Below are positions 27,868-37,305 of a stretch of 64,000 nucleotides of DNA, in pieces (the stretch's first letter is position 1; every line of letters begins with the position of its first letter). The DNA is from Campylobacterales bacterium. Lineage in GTDB: Bacteria; Campylobacterota; Campylobacteria; Campylobacterales; Sulfurimonadaceae. Made by a program: the position numbers and the translations under genes. The notes below the pieces were generated by a model that saw nothing but the letters and a program-made list of their open reading frames with translations, made no database searches and was not told where the DNA came from. The stretch is from contig JAFGUB010000026.1 in assembly GCA_016938735.1 (NCBI GenBank), positions 1 to 64,000 of the forward strand, read 5' to 3'.

Positions 27868-28301
27868 GAGCCGCCTTTTCACTTTTGGAGCTGATCTTTG
27901 TGGTGGTGCTCATCGGCACGCTCACGGGTCTGGGAGTTTCGGCGCTTAGGCAGGACTACCTGCTGCACGACAGCCACTATATCGCCTCGAAGATCATGCA
28001 GGCGCAGTATGAGGCGATCGGGTATGACAGTCGCGGTTTAATCGGGCAATCTGTTGGGTGTCTAGTACTGAGCAAAGAGGGGCTAGAGGGGAATGTGAGC
28101 AAAAATGAGGAGCGATACGCTTTGCATGTAACCGATAAGGATGACAAAAAAGACTTTAACTTTGGAAGACTCTGTTTTGATCATAGAGGTGTGCCGGATT
28201 TTTCCAACATGGCACAAAACGTGCTAACACTCAAATATCAGGGAATTGAGCGAAACATCACCATCGCCCCAATGACGGGCTATGTTATAATCAATCCTTA
28301 A
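27864..28301 (+). CDS. Type IV prepilin (MshC-like)
   Basis: MRAA/FSLLELIFVVVLIGTLTGLG is a prepilin N-terminus with Ala at -1 and Glu at +5. The remaining body (145 residues total) carries two Cys, QSVGCLVL and RLCFDHRG, as in small GspH/MshC-type pilins. It ends 19 bases before the PilM/PilN-like gene. Confidence 0.75.
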   Translation: MRAAFSLLELIFVVVLIGTLTGLGVSALRQDYLLHDSHYIASKIMQAQYEAIGYDSRGLIGQSVGCLVLSKEGLEGNVSKNEERYALHVTDKDDKKDFNFGRLCFDHRGVPDFSNMAQNVLTLKYQGIERNITIAPMTGYVIINP

Positions 28302-28320
28302 AACGGTCATCAGGCAGGGC

Positions 28321-29799
28321 ATGAGAGCAAACGCCATCCACTTTATCAACGACGCCGGAACGCTGCTGCGTTTTGACGGCGTGCAACTGACGCCGCTCAA
28401 ATCGATCAAGGAGCGCGACGCGGCGTGTTGCGCCGTGGTTCCTTTGGCTGCTTTGCGCACCCACGGCGTGCGCATCGACAAAGAGATATCCCCTGAAAAG
28501 CTCGAAATCCAGACCGAAATGAGCATGTACGAAGAGGCGGGGCTTAATGCCGAAGTCGCTTACAAGATCGCCTCGTTGCCCATTGATCTGCCTGCTGCGG
28601 GGGAGCGCTACATCGAGTCGTACGCGGTTGAGAGCGGCTACTTGCGGGAGCGCTTTGGCAAAACCGTCTCCAAAATTTCCCATCTTGATTGGATCGTTCC
28701 CGCGTTTTTGCGCTACGAAGCGCTCTATGCCTTTGAGAAGATCGAGCGGCGCAACGACCTTTTTATCTATCTGGGTGAGACGGAGTCCTACGCCGTGATG
28801 TTCAAAGATGGGCACTATATCTCGCACCGCAGCATCATGAACCTTACCGAACTGGCGCAAAAAGTCGATGTCGATCTGCCCACCTTGCGCACGATGCTGG
28901 TGCAAAAAGGGCTAGAGAGCGAGCGCTACGAACCGGCCGATTTTTTAAAGATGAGTACGCTGCAGCAGGAGCTCTCAAAGGTAGCCGAACGCATCGCTCA
29001 TGCCATCAGCCACAAGCGCGGTATTTTCGGTTTTGATCATGTGGATCGTTTTTATCTCGATTTTGACGGATCGGCCATTCCGGGTTTTTTGGAGATCTTC
29101 GCCAATTACGGCTTTGACGCCGCGAAGTATCTCACGCTGCCTCAGTTAGAGGGGATCGAGCGCGCGCAACATGATGACGCGCTCTGCGCGCTCTACCTTT
29201 TGGGAATCGTGCAGGGGCGCTGCCATGGGGCCAACTTAAGCATCTTCGAGCGTCGGCCGCCGTTTTACCAAACGCACGGAGGACTCTTTTTTGCGACCCT
29301 TGCCGCATCGGCACTGCTGGCGCTGGCCTATCCGCTTTATGCCCTCTATACGCTAGAGGGGCTTGAGGAGCGCTCGATGCAGCTTGAAGCGCAGGTAAGC
29401 ACGATGGAGTCGATGGGCAAGAAGCTCCAGGAGAAGCTCAAAAGCGTACGCGAAGAGCGCGACGCGCTGGTGCTTGAGGAGCGCCGGATTCACGAGCAGA
29501 TCGAAAGCTTCGCGCTGCTCGTCGATGCACTCAGCGCTCAGCGCGTCACAACCCGGCAGCGGCAGGTGATGATGGAAGATATCAACGCCGCCTTAGCGCG
29601 CTATAAGCTCTCTTCAAAGCTGATGGAGTGCAATGCCACGCAGAGCTGCCGCGTGCAGCTCATCAGCGAGTATCAAAAACGTGACGATATCGCCAAGTTT
29701 ATGAAGCAGCTGCTGGAGCGCGGATACCGCCATGTCGCCACACGCGAGATCCGCCGCGACGAGCACATTTACGAGAGTATGATCGAGGTGGCGCGATGA
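28321..29799 (+). CDS. PilM-like/PilN-like fusion, pilus inner-membrane assembly protein (MshI-like)
   Basis: Residues 1-310 form an actin-like cytoplasmic region as in PilM/MshI (LDWIVPAFLRYEA, DLFIYLGETESYAVMF). A membrane helix at about 320-345 follows, then a periplasmic coiled coil (about 350-420) and a small ferredoxin-like domain to 492, which is the PilN layout. This single chain therefore resembles GspL more than separate PilM and PilN. It overlaps the next gene by 4 bp. It should form part of the alignment complex between ATPase and secretin. Confidence 0.72.
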   Translation: MRANAIHFINDAGTLLRFDGVQLTPLKSIKERDAACCAVVPLAALRTHGVRIDKEISPEKLEIQTEMSMYEEAGLNAEVAYKIASLPIDLPAAGERYIESYAVESGYLRERFGKTVSKISHLDWIVPAFLRYEALYAFEKIERRNDLFIYLGETESYAVMFKDGHYISHRSIMNLTELAQKVDVDLPTLRTMLVQKGLESERYEPADFLKMSTLQQELSKVAERIAHAISHKRGIFGFDHVDRFYLDFDGSAIPGFLEIFANYGFDAAKYLTLPQLEGIERAQHDDALCALYLLGIVQGRCHGANLSIFERRPPFYQTHGGLFFATLAASALLALAYPLYALYTLEGLEERSMQLEAQVSTMESMGKKLQEKLKSVREERDALVLEERRIHEQIESFALLVDALSAQRVTTRQRQVMMEDINAALARYKLSSKLMECNATQSCRVQLISEYQKRDDIAKFMKQLLERGYRHVATREIRRDEHIYESMIEVAR

Positions 29800-30422
29800 A
29801 ACAGCAGCTTGCCGAGCTTGAGACCCAGCTAGAACAGATGGGGCGCACCAAGCGTCTTGCGGTGCATCTGGTGCTGCTCGCATCGGCGCTCTATATGAGC
29901 TGGGTGCTCTTTGGCGAGGCGCTCAGCGAAGAGATCGTAACACAGGAGGATCGGATCGCATCGCTCGAGATGAAGCTGCTCAAAAATAACAACCGCTCGC
30001 TCGAAGCGGCGATTCTCAAAAGTAAAAAAGAGGCGTTGGCGCTTGAAGACAGCATCAACCATCTGCACTTTCAAAAGCAGTTTTTGCAGACCAAGCTTCA
30101 GTCGATCGACTTTATCCACTTTAGCAATCAAGGGAGCGCGGAGCTTTTAGACGATATCCTCAGGCACTCCGTCGAGCACTCTATCGTGCTGGAGCAGATC
30201 GTCGCTACCCCCATCGAGCCGCAGCAAGAAGGGGTGGGGCTAAAGCCCAAAAACCGTCTCATCGTCACGGGCACGGGGAGCTTTGCCGATATCACGAGCC
30301 TGCAGTACTATATCGACAGCCTCAGCGCCGTATTGGTGAGCGACGCCTTACATGTAAGCATCGATGAGAACAACGCTACCCGGTTTGAGCTTGTTTTGGT
30401 GCATTACGGAGTCGATCTATGA
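29796..30422 (+). CDS. mshJ: PilO-like/MshJ-like pilus alignment protein
   Basis: The 208-residue protein has a cytoplasmic start, one membrane helix at about 25-45, a periplasmic coiled coil (about 50-105) and a C-terminal ferredoxin-like domain. This is the shape of PilO/GspM/MshJ. It overlaps both neighbours by 4 bp. One exact palindrome (30348) encodes L-H-V. It should pair with the PilN-like part of the preceding product. Confidence 0.7.
   Translation: MKQQLAELETQLEQMGRTKRLAVHLVLLASALYMSWVLFGEALSEEIVTQEDRIASLEMKLLKNNNRSLEAAILKSKKEALALEDSINHLHFQKQFLQTKLQSIDFIHFSNQGSAELLDDILRHSVEHSIVLEQIVATPIEPQQEGVGLKPKNRLIVTGTGSFADITSLQYYIDSLSAVLVSDALHVSIDENNATRFELVLVHYGVDL
30348..30357. repeat. TTACATGTAA palindrome in the PilO-like gene
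   Basis: Exact copy; Leu-His-Val. Confidence 0.9.
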
Positions 30423-30814
30423 AGATGCTGCCGTTGTGGTTGTTGGCGCTTGCGGCGTGGGGTACGGAGGTGAGCGAGATCGCGCAGCGCATCGAGACCC
30501 TCTCGCAAGAGTTGCTGCTGCAACCCAGGCCCGACTACCGCGTCTATGATCCTTTTGCGCGCAGCAAACCGCTGTTGCAGCAAAAGAGCGCGCCGGTGGT
30601 TACCGCGACGCCCAAAGCGCTGCGCGTCGAGACCGTCTTGGCGGGTCGCGCGTGGGTTGAGGGGCGTTGGGTCGGCAAAGGCGACGCCCTTGCGGGTGGA
30701 ACGGTCGTGTCGGTCAGCCCGCACGGTATCGTCATCGCCTATGCGCATGAGCAGATCGCCGTTGCGCGGGTCAAAGCGGCAGCGATATCTATGACAAAGG
30801 ATCCGATAGAATGA
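30419..30814 (+). CDS. mshK: MshK/PilP-like pilus assembly protein
   Basis: A short signal peptide (MKMLPLWLLALAAWG) is followed by a helical linker and a compact beta-rich domain at about residues 60-125 (ARAWVEGRWVGKGDALAGGTVVSV), the PilP/GspC/MshK HR-domain layout. This part contacts the N0 domain of the secretin. It overlaps mshL by 4 bp. Assignment rests on order and shape. Confidence 0.65.
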   Translation: MKMLPLWLLALAAWGTEVSEIAQRIETLSQELLLQPRPDYRVYDPFARSKPLLQQKSAPVVTATPKALRVETVLAGRAWVEGRWVGKGDALAGGTVVSVSPHGIVIAYAHEQIAVARVKAAAISMTKDPIE

Positions 30815-32355
30815 GACGGTTTTTGGCACTTTTAAGCCTGTGGATCGGGGTGGCTCTCCCCTCTAGTGCCTGCGATGATATGCTCTTCTCGTTTGATCTA
30901 TCGCAGAGCAAAGGGAGTGTACGCATCGTCGATATTGTCGAAAATGTTGCCCAGAGCTGTCATTTTTCGGTCATTGTCGTCGATAAAGAAGCGCGTAAGA
31001 TGCTTGAATCGAAGCTCTTTTTGGTGCATATTAAAGACTATACACTGGATCATCTTTTTGATTTTCTCTTTTCGCAGAACAACCTCTTTTATCGCTATGA
31101 CGCGGAGCGAAAAGTGTTGACTTTATCCTATCTGGAGACCCGCTCATTCGTGATCGATTATGTCAACCTCAGCGAACAGACCACCGAATCAACCAAAACC
31201 ATCACGGTCGGCGCGGCATCAAACAATAACGGAACCAACGGAACCGGCGGCACATCGGGTTATGGCGGCGGCACTACGGGCGGCGACGCTATGGGAACCA
31301 ACGGCGCCATGCAAGGCGGAGGGCTCAACGCCGACTCCACCACCATCCGCTCGAACACCAAATTCGAGTTTTGGGAGAAGCTTACCCATGAGATCGATGC
31401 GATTCTCTCCCGTGATGAGGATGCACGTCAGATCAGCAGCAAATCGATCATCAACCGCGAAGCAGGGATTGTGACCATCACCGGCACCAAATCCCAGATC
31501 GAGCGGGTGGAACAGTATCTTGAGAAACTGCGCGAGCGGCTGCACAAGCAGGTGATGCTGGAGACCAAGATCTTCGAGCTGCGCTACGCGGATCGTAACA
31601 ACTCCGGCGTGGATTGGTCGAAGTTTCAGCTCTCTCTAGGTGGCAAGGCGGGCAACATGATCGCCGGAGATCAGTACGGTTCACTCAATGCGCCGAGCTT
31701 TTCGTTTAACTATCAGTTTTCCATGGAGGGTTTGTTGCAGTTTTTGCACCGCTACGGCGATGTTAACACCCTCTCGACACCCAAGATTTTGACGCTCAAC
31801 AATCAACCCGCCGTCATCAACGTCGGCAATCAGATCAACTACCGCTACCAAAGCGGCAGCGTCAGCGCCACCAATGTGGGTGCTTCGACCACCAATACCT
31901 ACATCATGAGCTCCGTATTCGTAGGGCTGACGCTCAACATCGTCCCCGAGATTACCGATGACGGCTTTGTGATCTTGCGGATCAATCCGGTGCTCAGTGA
32001 AGAGCTTGATGCCGACAACGCTCTCTCGATGGGCAGTACCGCGCAGAGTGTGAACGACGATGGGGTGCGCACCATGCCGCCGGATATCAAGATAAAACAG
32101 CTCTCCTCCATCGTCAAGGCCAAAGACGGTAGCCGCGTCGTGATCGGCGGTCTGGTCTCTACCCGTAGCGTTGAATCCAAAACCTCCGTGCCGCTGCTGG
32201 GTGCCATCCCCGTGGTGGGCGGACTCTTTCGCTCCAGCGGTGTTGAGAGTGAAAAGGTGGAGCTGATCATCGTCGTGACGCCCAAGATCGTAACGCACGA
32301 CAATTTTCCCACCATCGGTGACGCTGAACGCCACATTACGGAGCGCTTTGAATGA
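30811..32355 (+). CDS. mshL: MSHA-type outer-membrane secretin MshL
   Basis: MshL forms the outer-membrane channel for the pilus. A signal peptide is cleaved near SSACDD (a possible lipoprotein Cys). It is followed by N-domains, a Gly/Asn/Thr-rich linker at about residues 130-175, and the secretin domain from about 290. The latter contains LSTPKILTLNNQPAVINVG, TLNIVPEIT and VVIGGLVSTR with PLLGAIPVVGGLFRS, the secretin signature. 514 residues is normal for MshL/PilQ short forms. Confidence 0.93.
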   Translation: MRRFLALLSLWIGVALPSSACDDMLFSFDLSQSKGSVRIVDIVENVAQSCHFSVIVVDKEARKMLESKLFLVHIKDYTLDHLFDFLFSQNNLFYRYDAERKVLTLSYLETRSFVIDYVNLSEQTTESTKTITVGAASNNNGTNGTGGTSGYGGGTTGGDAMGTNGAMQGGGLNADSTTIRSNTKFEFWEKLTHEIDAILSRDEDARQISSKSIINREAGIVTITGTKSQIERVEQYLEKLRERLHKQVMLETKIFELRYADRNNSGVDWSKFQLSLGGKAGNMIAGDQYGSLNAPSFSFNYQFSMEGLLQFLHRYGDVNTLSTPKILTLNNQPAVINVGNQINYRYQSGSVSATNVGASTTNTYIMSSVFVGLTLNIVPEITDDGFVILRINPVLSEELDADNALSMGSTAQSVNDDGVRTMPPDIKIKQLSSIVKAKDGSRVVIGGLVSTRSVESKTSVPLLGAIPVVGGLFRSSGVESEKVELIIVVTPKIVTHDNFPTIGDAERHITERFE

Positions 32356-33146
32356 GCAGCTATGCTTCCGCCGCCGCACTCTTTGAGAGCAGCTTTGATC
32401 AGGCGGAGTACTTTGAGAGTATGAGCGCCGAGTTTGCCAAAAATAGCCTCTTTTCATTGGTAGAGGCTAATGAGGTGGCCTTGCTTTTTTTGCTGGGCGA
32501 GCCGGGCGTGGGCAAGACCTATCTGCTGCATCTGCTGTGTGAGGCTTTTAAGGAGCGCCGCCGCATCGTGATGGCCAGCGAACCGTTTGGGTCGCCCGAG
32601 AGTCTGATGCACTTTTTGCTGCAAGAGGATGAGGCCTCTGTAGCGGTGATGACCTTACCGCAGATGAAAGAGCGCGCCCTTGCACTCTACGCGCCAACGC
32701 CGCATCTGATCATCCTCGATGAGGCGCAGCTACTCGATGAGCGCGTCTATGAGTATATCCGCATTCTGGCCGATACCAAATCGTTTCGCTTTTTGCTTTC
32801 GATGCATGCGCACGAGGGCAAAGCGATCGTCAAAAAACCCCACTTCGCTACCCGTGACCACCGCGTGATCACTCTGGGCCTGCTGCAAGGCAGCGAGCTG
32901 CGCCATTATCTCGAATCCACGCTGCTGCGCCACAACATGGGGATGCTCGCCGAGGGGCTGGGGAACAAGGAGTTCAAGATGATCGAGCGCTTCACCCAGG
33001 GGAACTTCCGTCTGCTCAAACAGATGTTCCGGCGCATCTTCGCGCTGAGTGACCACGCCAAAACGAACGGCATCGCGCTGCACTCCAAGCCTAACGGCTG
33101 CATTGTGACGATGGCGGCGATTGATCTGGGGTGTCTGGATGCATAA
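32352..33146 (+). CDS. mshM: MshM-like AAA ATPase (ExeA family)
   Basis: The protein has Walker A GEPGVGKT near residue 49 and Walker B LIILDEAQ near residue 122, and belongs to the ExeA/MshM branch of P-loop ATPases, which are thought to help secretin or peptidoglycan positioning. It lacks a C-terminal peptidoglycan-binding domain. 264 residues is normal for MshM. It overlaps mshL by 4 bp. Confidence 0.85.
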   Translation: MSSYASAAALFESSFDQAEYFESMSAEFAKNSLFSLVEANEVALLFLLGEPGVGKTYLLHLLCEAFKERRRIVMASEPFGSPESLMHFLLQEDEASVAVMTLPQMKERALALYAPTPHLIILDEAQLLDERVYEYIRILADTKSFRFLLSMHAHEGKAIVKKPHFATRDHRVITLGLLQGSELRHYLESTLLRHNMGMLAEGLGNKEFKMIERFTQGNFRLLKQMFRRIFALSDHAKTNGIALHSKPNGCIVTMAAIDLGCLDA

Positions 33147-33837
33147 CAGTTTTGACGCGCTCTTGCAGCGCTGCATCCTCTACCGAAAACGCGCCCAACT
33201 AAGGGTGCTTAAAATCGCGCTCCTTTCAAGCGCGTTGATAGCCGCTTTGGTGTGGGGCGCTTGGACGCTGATGCATCAAGAGGAGCCGTCCGCTGCGCCC
33301 TTAGCGGCACATGCGTCCTCGCTGCATTATGTCGCCGCCTCATCGCTCGCATCCCAGGCCAAAGATGCCAACTACAGCGTGGTTGTCGATGAAGCCTACC
33401 TGCTGCGCTATGCGCAAAGCAAGCAGACGCAAAGCCGCACCGCCTCCTCCGAACCCGCTAAAGCAGAGGTGGTTGCACCTTTACATGTAAGCAGCGCCTC
33501 TTTGTCGTCCGTGCCTTCAAGGGTGGTGATGAGCACCAAAAAGGTGTCGGGTGCTCAGGAGCTCATCGCTCTACATGAGCGCGAGCCGCGCTACGAAACC
33601 GCGCTCAAAATCGCGCTGCACTACTTTGAACAGCAGGAGTATCTGCTCGCTTCATCGTGGGCGAAGCGTGCCAATATTTTGGATAAAGAGTCCGAAGGGG
33701 CGTGGATTATCTATGCCAAATCCGAATACGCGCGGGGCAATCAGGAGCGTGCCAAAGAGATTTTGCAGCTCTATCTCTCCAACAAGTCTTCAAACGAAGC
33801 GCAGACGCTCTTGATGACTTGGAGTCAGGGTTCCTAG
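33139..33837 (+). CDS. mshN: MshN-like TPR protein
   Basis: An N-terminal membrane anchor at about residues 23-45, a Ser/Ala-rich linker and a C-terminal TPR-like region (about 150-230, with LIALHEREPRYETALKIALHYFE) are the MshN layout. I chose the ATG at 33139, which overlaps the mshM stop by 8 bp; an earlier ATG at 33121 lies further inside mshM. The linker includes an exact palindrome (33481) encoding L-H-V. Confidence 0.72.
   Translation: MHNSFDALLQRCILYRKRAQLRVLKIALLSSALIAALVWGAWTLMHQEEPSAAPLAAHASSLHYVAASSLASQAKDANYSVVVDEAYLLRYAQSKQTQSRTASSEPAKAEVVAPLHVSSASLSSVPSRVVMSTKKVSGAQELIALHEREPRYETALKIALHYFEQQEYLLASSWAKRANILDKESEGAWIIYAKSEYARGNQERAKEILQLYLSNKSSNEAQTLLMTWSQGS
33481..33490. repeat. 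TTACATGTAA palindrome in mshN
   Basis: Exact copy in the linker region; Leu-His-Val. Confidence 0.9.
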
Positions 33838-34380
33838 ATGCGCCGTCTGTTGGGCATACTGCTTTGCCTTGCGCCGCTATGGGCGACGCCGCATGAGCAG
33901 TTGGCACAGAAGCTCTCAGAGGGGGCTTATGAGGAGGCGTGCATCATCGGCAAGCAGATCGTAGGGGCCAACGAACGCGACGAAAAGGTGCTCTCGCTTA
34001 TCGGCATGGCTTGTATGAAAGCGGACTATATCGATGCGCTTTCCGTGATTCAAAGCCGACTCTACGCTACAAGCGAAGCGCGCTCCAACGCGACCCTTTT
34101 TGCCGCGCTGCTCTTGCAAAAGCGGCTGATTTACGAGTTTATCTATGACGGCGTAGATCTCTCCGTATTCTCCTTGCCGGTCTCGGATCATCCGCTCTCC
34201 GTCGCCTTTCGCTCCTTGCGTGATGGGCGCTATAAAGTGTTAGGCGGCAACGCAAAGCAGATTACCTTTGCAGAAAAAGGCCTGCACTATCTGCTCTACA
34301 TCGATGATGCCAAGAAGGGTAAAATAGCGATTGACGTCATTCACGCTGATGGCAGCGTAGATCAACACAGGTACCGATAA
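33838..34380 (+). CDS. Exported hypothetical protein in msh operon
   Basis: A signal peptide (MRRLLGILLCLAPLWA) is followed by a TPR-like helical region (about 20-90) and a C-terminal domain of unknown type. Total length is 180 residues. The gene starts directly after mshN and shares one base with mshE (TAATG). Its position suggests a periplasmic helper of pilus assembly, but I recognise no family. Confidence 0.6.
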   Translation: MRRLLGILLCLAPLWATPHEQLAQKLSEGAYEEACIIGKQIVGANERDEKVLSLIGMACMKADYIDALSVIQSRLYATSEARSNATLFAALLLQKRLIYEFIYDGVDLSVFSLPVSDHPLSVAFRSLRDGRYKVLGGNAKQITFAEKGLHYLLYIDDAKKGKIAIDVIHADGSVDQHRYR

Positions 34381-36050
34381 TGATCAAACAGGTTGTACGT
34401 TTAGGCGATTTGCTGGTAGATAAGAGGCTCATCACCCAAGAGCAGCTGATGCATGCCCTTGCCCTTCAAAAGGAGTCCAACTTTACCAAAAAGCTGGGTG
34501 AGGTGCTGATCATCGAGGGGTATGTGACGGCCAGAGAGATTGCCAGAGAGCTCTCCAACCAGCTTGGGATCGAGTTTGTGGACATCTACGGCGTTGAACT
34601 TGATTTCAAGCTGATCGGGCGTTATCCGGGGCATGTGCTTGAAAATGCCGAGGCGATTCCCATCCGCGAAGATGACGAGTACGTCTATATCGCCACCTCT
34701 AATCCGCTAGGCTACGACGCACTTGAGGCGGTGGAGCGGGTGGTGATCTCCAAGCCCATCAAGCTCTTTTTGGCGCTGGATGAGGATATGCGTAACATCT
34801 TCGCGCGTATCGCCATCATCCGCAATACCAAAACTATCGCCGAAGAGGTGAAGCGCGAAATCTCCCAAGAGGGCTACAAGAGCGACAGCGACGAAAGCGC
34901 CGTGATGCGCCTGATTCGCCTCATTGTCCAAGACGCGATCAACCGCAAAGCCAGTGACATTCACATTGAACCCGATGCGCATGAGGTTTCGGTGCGCGTG
35001 CGCGTGGACGGGGTGCTGCATGAGATTTTTGTTTTTGAACTGACCATCTACAACGCGCTGGCATCACGGATCAAGATTTTGGGCAATCTCGACATCTCCG
35101 AGCGGCGTAAAGCGCAAGACGGGCGTTTTGATATGGAGATCAATAAAGGCAAATACGATTTTCGTCTCTCCACGACCCCGACGCTTTTTGGCGAGTCGAT
35201 CGTCATGCGTATCCTTGATCAGCAAAAAATTCTGCTCAAACTGGGCGATTTGGGGTTGGAAAATGAAAATCTCGAAGCCTTTGAGTCGATCATCCGTTCG
35301 CCGCATGGCATTATCCTCATTACGGGCCCTACCGGAAGCGGTAAGACCACCACCCTCTACGCCGCGCTCAATGAGATCAAAAGCCTTGAAAACAAGGTGC
35401 TCACCGTTGAAGACCCCATCGAGTATCAGTTGCCGCTGGTGCAGCAGGTGCAGGTGAATGAGAAGGTAGGCTTTAGCTTTTTTGCGGCGCTCAAATCGTT
35501 TCTGCGCCAAGACCCCGATGTGATCATGGTGGGCGAGATCCGCGATATGGAGACGCTCAGCGCGGCCGCGCAGGCATCCTTGACGGGACATCTGGTTTTT
35601 TCAACCCTGCATACCAACGACGCGCCCAGCGCTATCAGCCGTATGGTGCAGATGGGGCTTGAGCCTTATTTGATCGCCGATTCGCTGCTGGCGGTAGTGG
35701 CGCAACGGCTGGTACGCCGCAACTGCGACTACTGCAAGATCGAGTACAAACCGCACCACAACCTCTTGCGTCAGGTACATGAATATCTGCCTGAAAATCC
35801 CATATTTTTCAAAGGACGCGGCTGCCCTAAATGCGGTATGAGCGGCTTTTCGGGGCGGATTATGATCGTTGAGATTTTGCAGATCAACCACGCCATCTCT
35901 CAGCTCATCTCCTCCAATGCCAACAAATTTGAGATCGCTTCCAAAGCCAAAGAGATCGGGCTATTTACGCCGATGATCCGCGACGGTTTGCAAAAAGCGC
36001 TCAAGGGGATCATTCCGCTTGAAGAGATCATGCGCGTGACGCGCGGCTAG
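34380..36050 (+). CDS. mshE: MSHA extension ATPase MshE (GspE/PilB family)
   Basis: MshE powers pilus extension at the cytoplasmic face. Residues 5-50 (RLGDLLVDKRLITQEQL, then ALALQ and LGEVLIIEGYVT) match the MshEN pattern that binds c-di-GMP in Vibrio MshE. The ATPase core has GPTGSGKTTT (near 317-326), the Asp box VEDPIEYQL, Walker B VIMVGEIRD and the His box LHTNDA. A CDYC plus CPKC pair binds zinc in GspE-type ATPases. 556 residues is normal. Regulation by c-di-GMP is inferred from the motif. Confidence 0.94.
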   Translation: MIKQVVRLGDLLVDKRLITQEQLMHALALQKESNFTKKLGEVLIIEGYVTAREIARELSNQLGIEFVDIYGVELDFKLIGRYPGHVLENAEAIPIREDDEYVYIATSNPLGYDALEAVERVVISKPIKLFLALDEDMRNIFARIAIIRNTKTIAEEVKREISQEGYKSDSDESAVMRLIRLIVQDAINRKASDIHIEPDAHEVSVRVRVDGVLHEIFVFELTIYNALASRIKILGNLDISERRKAQDGRFDMEINKGKYDFRLSTTPTLFGESIVMRILDQQKILLKLGDLGLENENLEAFESIIRSPHGIILITGPTGSGKTTTLYAALNEIKSLENKVLTVEDPIEYQLPLVQQVQVNEKVGFSFFAALKSFLRQDPDVIMVGEIRDMETLSAAAQASLTGHLVFSTLHTNDAPSAISRMVQMGLEPYLIADSLLAVVAQRLVRRNCDYCKIEYKPHHNLLRQVHEYLPENPIFFKGRGCPKCGMSGFSGRIMIVEILQINHAISQLISSNANKFEIASKAKEIGLFTPMIRDGLQKALKGIIPLEEIMRVTRG

Positions 36051-36053
36051 AGC

Positions 36054-37295
36054 ATGAAGTATTTCGAGGTACGCTACCGTCGGGGACAGACCAGCAAAAG
36101 CGTCGTCGTGGAGGCCGAAAACCGGCTGGACGCGATGAAGCGGTTTTTAAAGCTTGAAATAGGCGTGCCGATAGAGTTGAGCGAAGTGGGTGAGCCCTTT
36201 TCGATCAAGGTGCGCAAGTTTATCGAGAAGCAGCGCGATCCGATCAAGGCCAAGCGGGTCAATAACGAGCACTACATCTCCGTGCTGCGCCAGCTATCGG
36301 TGATGCTTGATGCCGGAATGCCCATTAACGTCTGTCTTGAAGAGACGGTGCGCTCGACGCAAGATCCGATGCTGCGCGCCATTATGCAGACGGTGCATGA
36401 GGATATCGAAGGGGGGCAGGGCTTTACCAATGCTATCAAGCCCTTTCGTACCCAACTGGGCAACCTTTCGGTCTCGATGATCTATCTGGGTGAGCAGACG
36501 GGAACGCTGGCTGAATCGATCGAAAAATTGGCGGATATTTTGCAGACGATCCATGAAAACCGCATCAAGCTCAAAAAGGCAACCCGCTATCCGATGATCA
36601 CGATCTTTGCGATGGCAATTGCTTTTGGGGTGGTGATTACCTTTGTTGTACCTCAGTTTAAAGATATTTTCGCGCAAAGCGGCGCGGAGCTGCCGTTTCC
36701 GACCAAGCTGCTGCTGTGGATCGAATATGCGCTTACGACTTATGGCCCCTTTATCGCGCTGGGAGCTGGTGTGTTGCTGGCGGGTTATCTTTACATGTAT
36801 CGGCGCAATCCGACGTGGGCGCTGGTTTCTGATCGGCTGCTGCTGCGCGTCTACATCGTCGGTGCGGTGACCAAATATGCGATGCTGGGGCGTTTTGTCT
36901 ATATTTTCAACGTCCTCATTCATGCCGGTATCCCCATTGTCGATGCGCTCAAAGCGGCGGTAGGGGTGGTGGACAACCGCTACATGAAACAGCAGTTCGG
37001 GCGCATCGTGGAGGATATCGAGGGAGGGCAGTCGCTCTACAGCGGTTTTGTCGATGCAAAGATGTTTGAGAGCATGATCTTGCAGATGCTCAAAGCGGGT
37101 GAGGATTCGGGCGCGCTCAACTCCATGCTCTCAAAGATCACCAAGTACTATAATGACAAATATGATAACATCATCGACAATGTCTCATCCATGATCGAGC
37201 CGATCTTGATCGCGGCGATTGCGGGGTTTGTGCTGGTGCTGGCACTGGGCATTTTTTTGCCGATGTGGTCGATGGCCGAAGCGATGGGGATGTAA
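36054..37295 (+). CDS. mshG: MSHA inner-membrane platform protein MshG (GspF/PilC family)
   Basis: This platform protein turns ATPase motion into pilin movement. The sequence has the tandem GspF domains, with RQLSVMLDAGMPINVCLEE in the first and VLIHAGIPIVDALKAA in the second, and membrane segments near residues 180-200, 230-250 and 380-405. The C-terminal YNDKYDNIIDNVSSMIEPILIA motif is typical. 413 residues is normal. It starts three bases after the mshE stop. Confidence 0.93.
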   Translation: MKYFEVRYRRGQTSKSVVVEAENRLDAMKRFLKLEIGVPIELSEVGEPFSIKVRKFIEKQRDPIKAKRVNNEHYISVLRQLSVMLDAGMPINVCLEETVRSTQDPMLRAIMQTVHEDIEGGQGFTNAIKPFRTQLGNLSVSMIYLGEQTGTLAESIEKLADILQTIHENRIKLKKATRYPMITIFAMAIAFGVVITFVVPQFKDIFAQSGAELPFPTKLLLWIEYALTTYGPFIALGAGVLLAGYLYMYRRNPTWALVSDRLLLRVYIVGAVTKYAMLGRFVYIFNVLIHAGIPIVDALKAAVGVVDNRYMKQQFGRIVEDIEGGQSLYSGFVDAKMFESMILQMLKAGEDSGALNSMLSKITKYYNDKYDNIIDNVSSMIEPILIAAIAGFVLVLALGIFLPMWSMAEAMGM

Positions 37296-37305
37296 GGACG
37301 CAAAG

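Noticed and set aside
31681-32457. Minus-strand open frame across mshL (258 codons)
   Set aside because: It is the complement of the conserved secretin domain and has no ribosome site or family resemblance.
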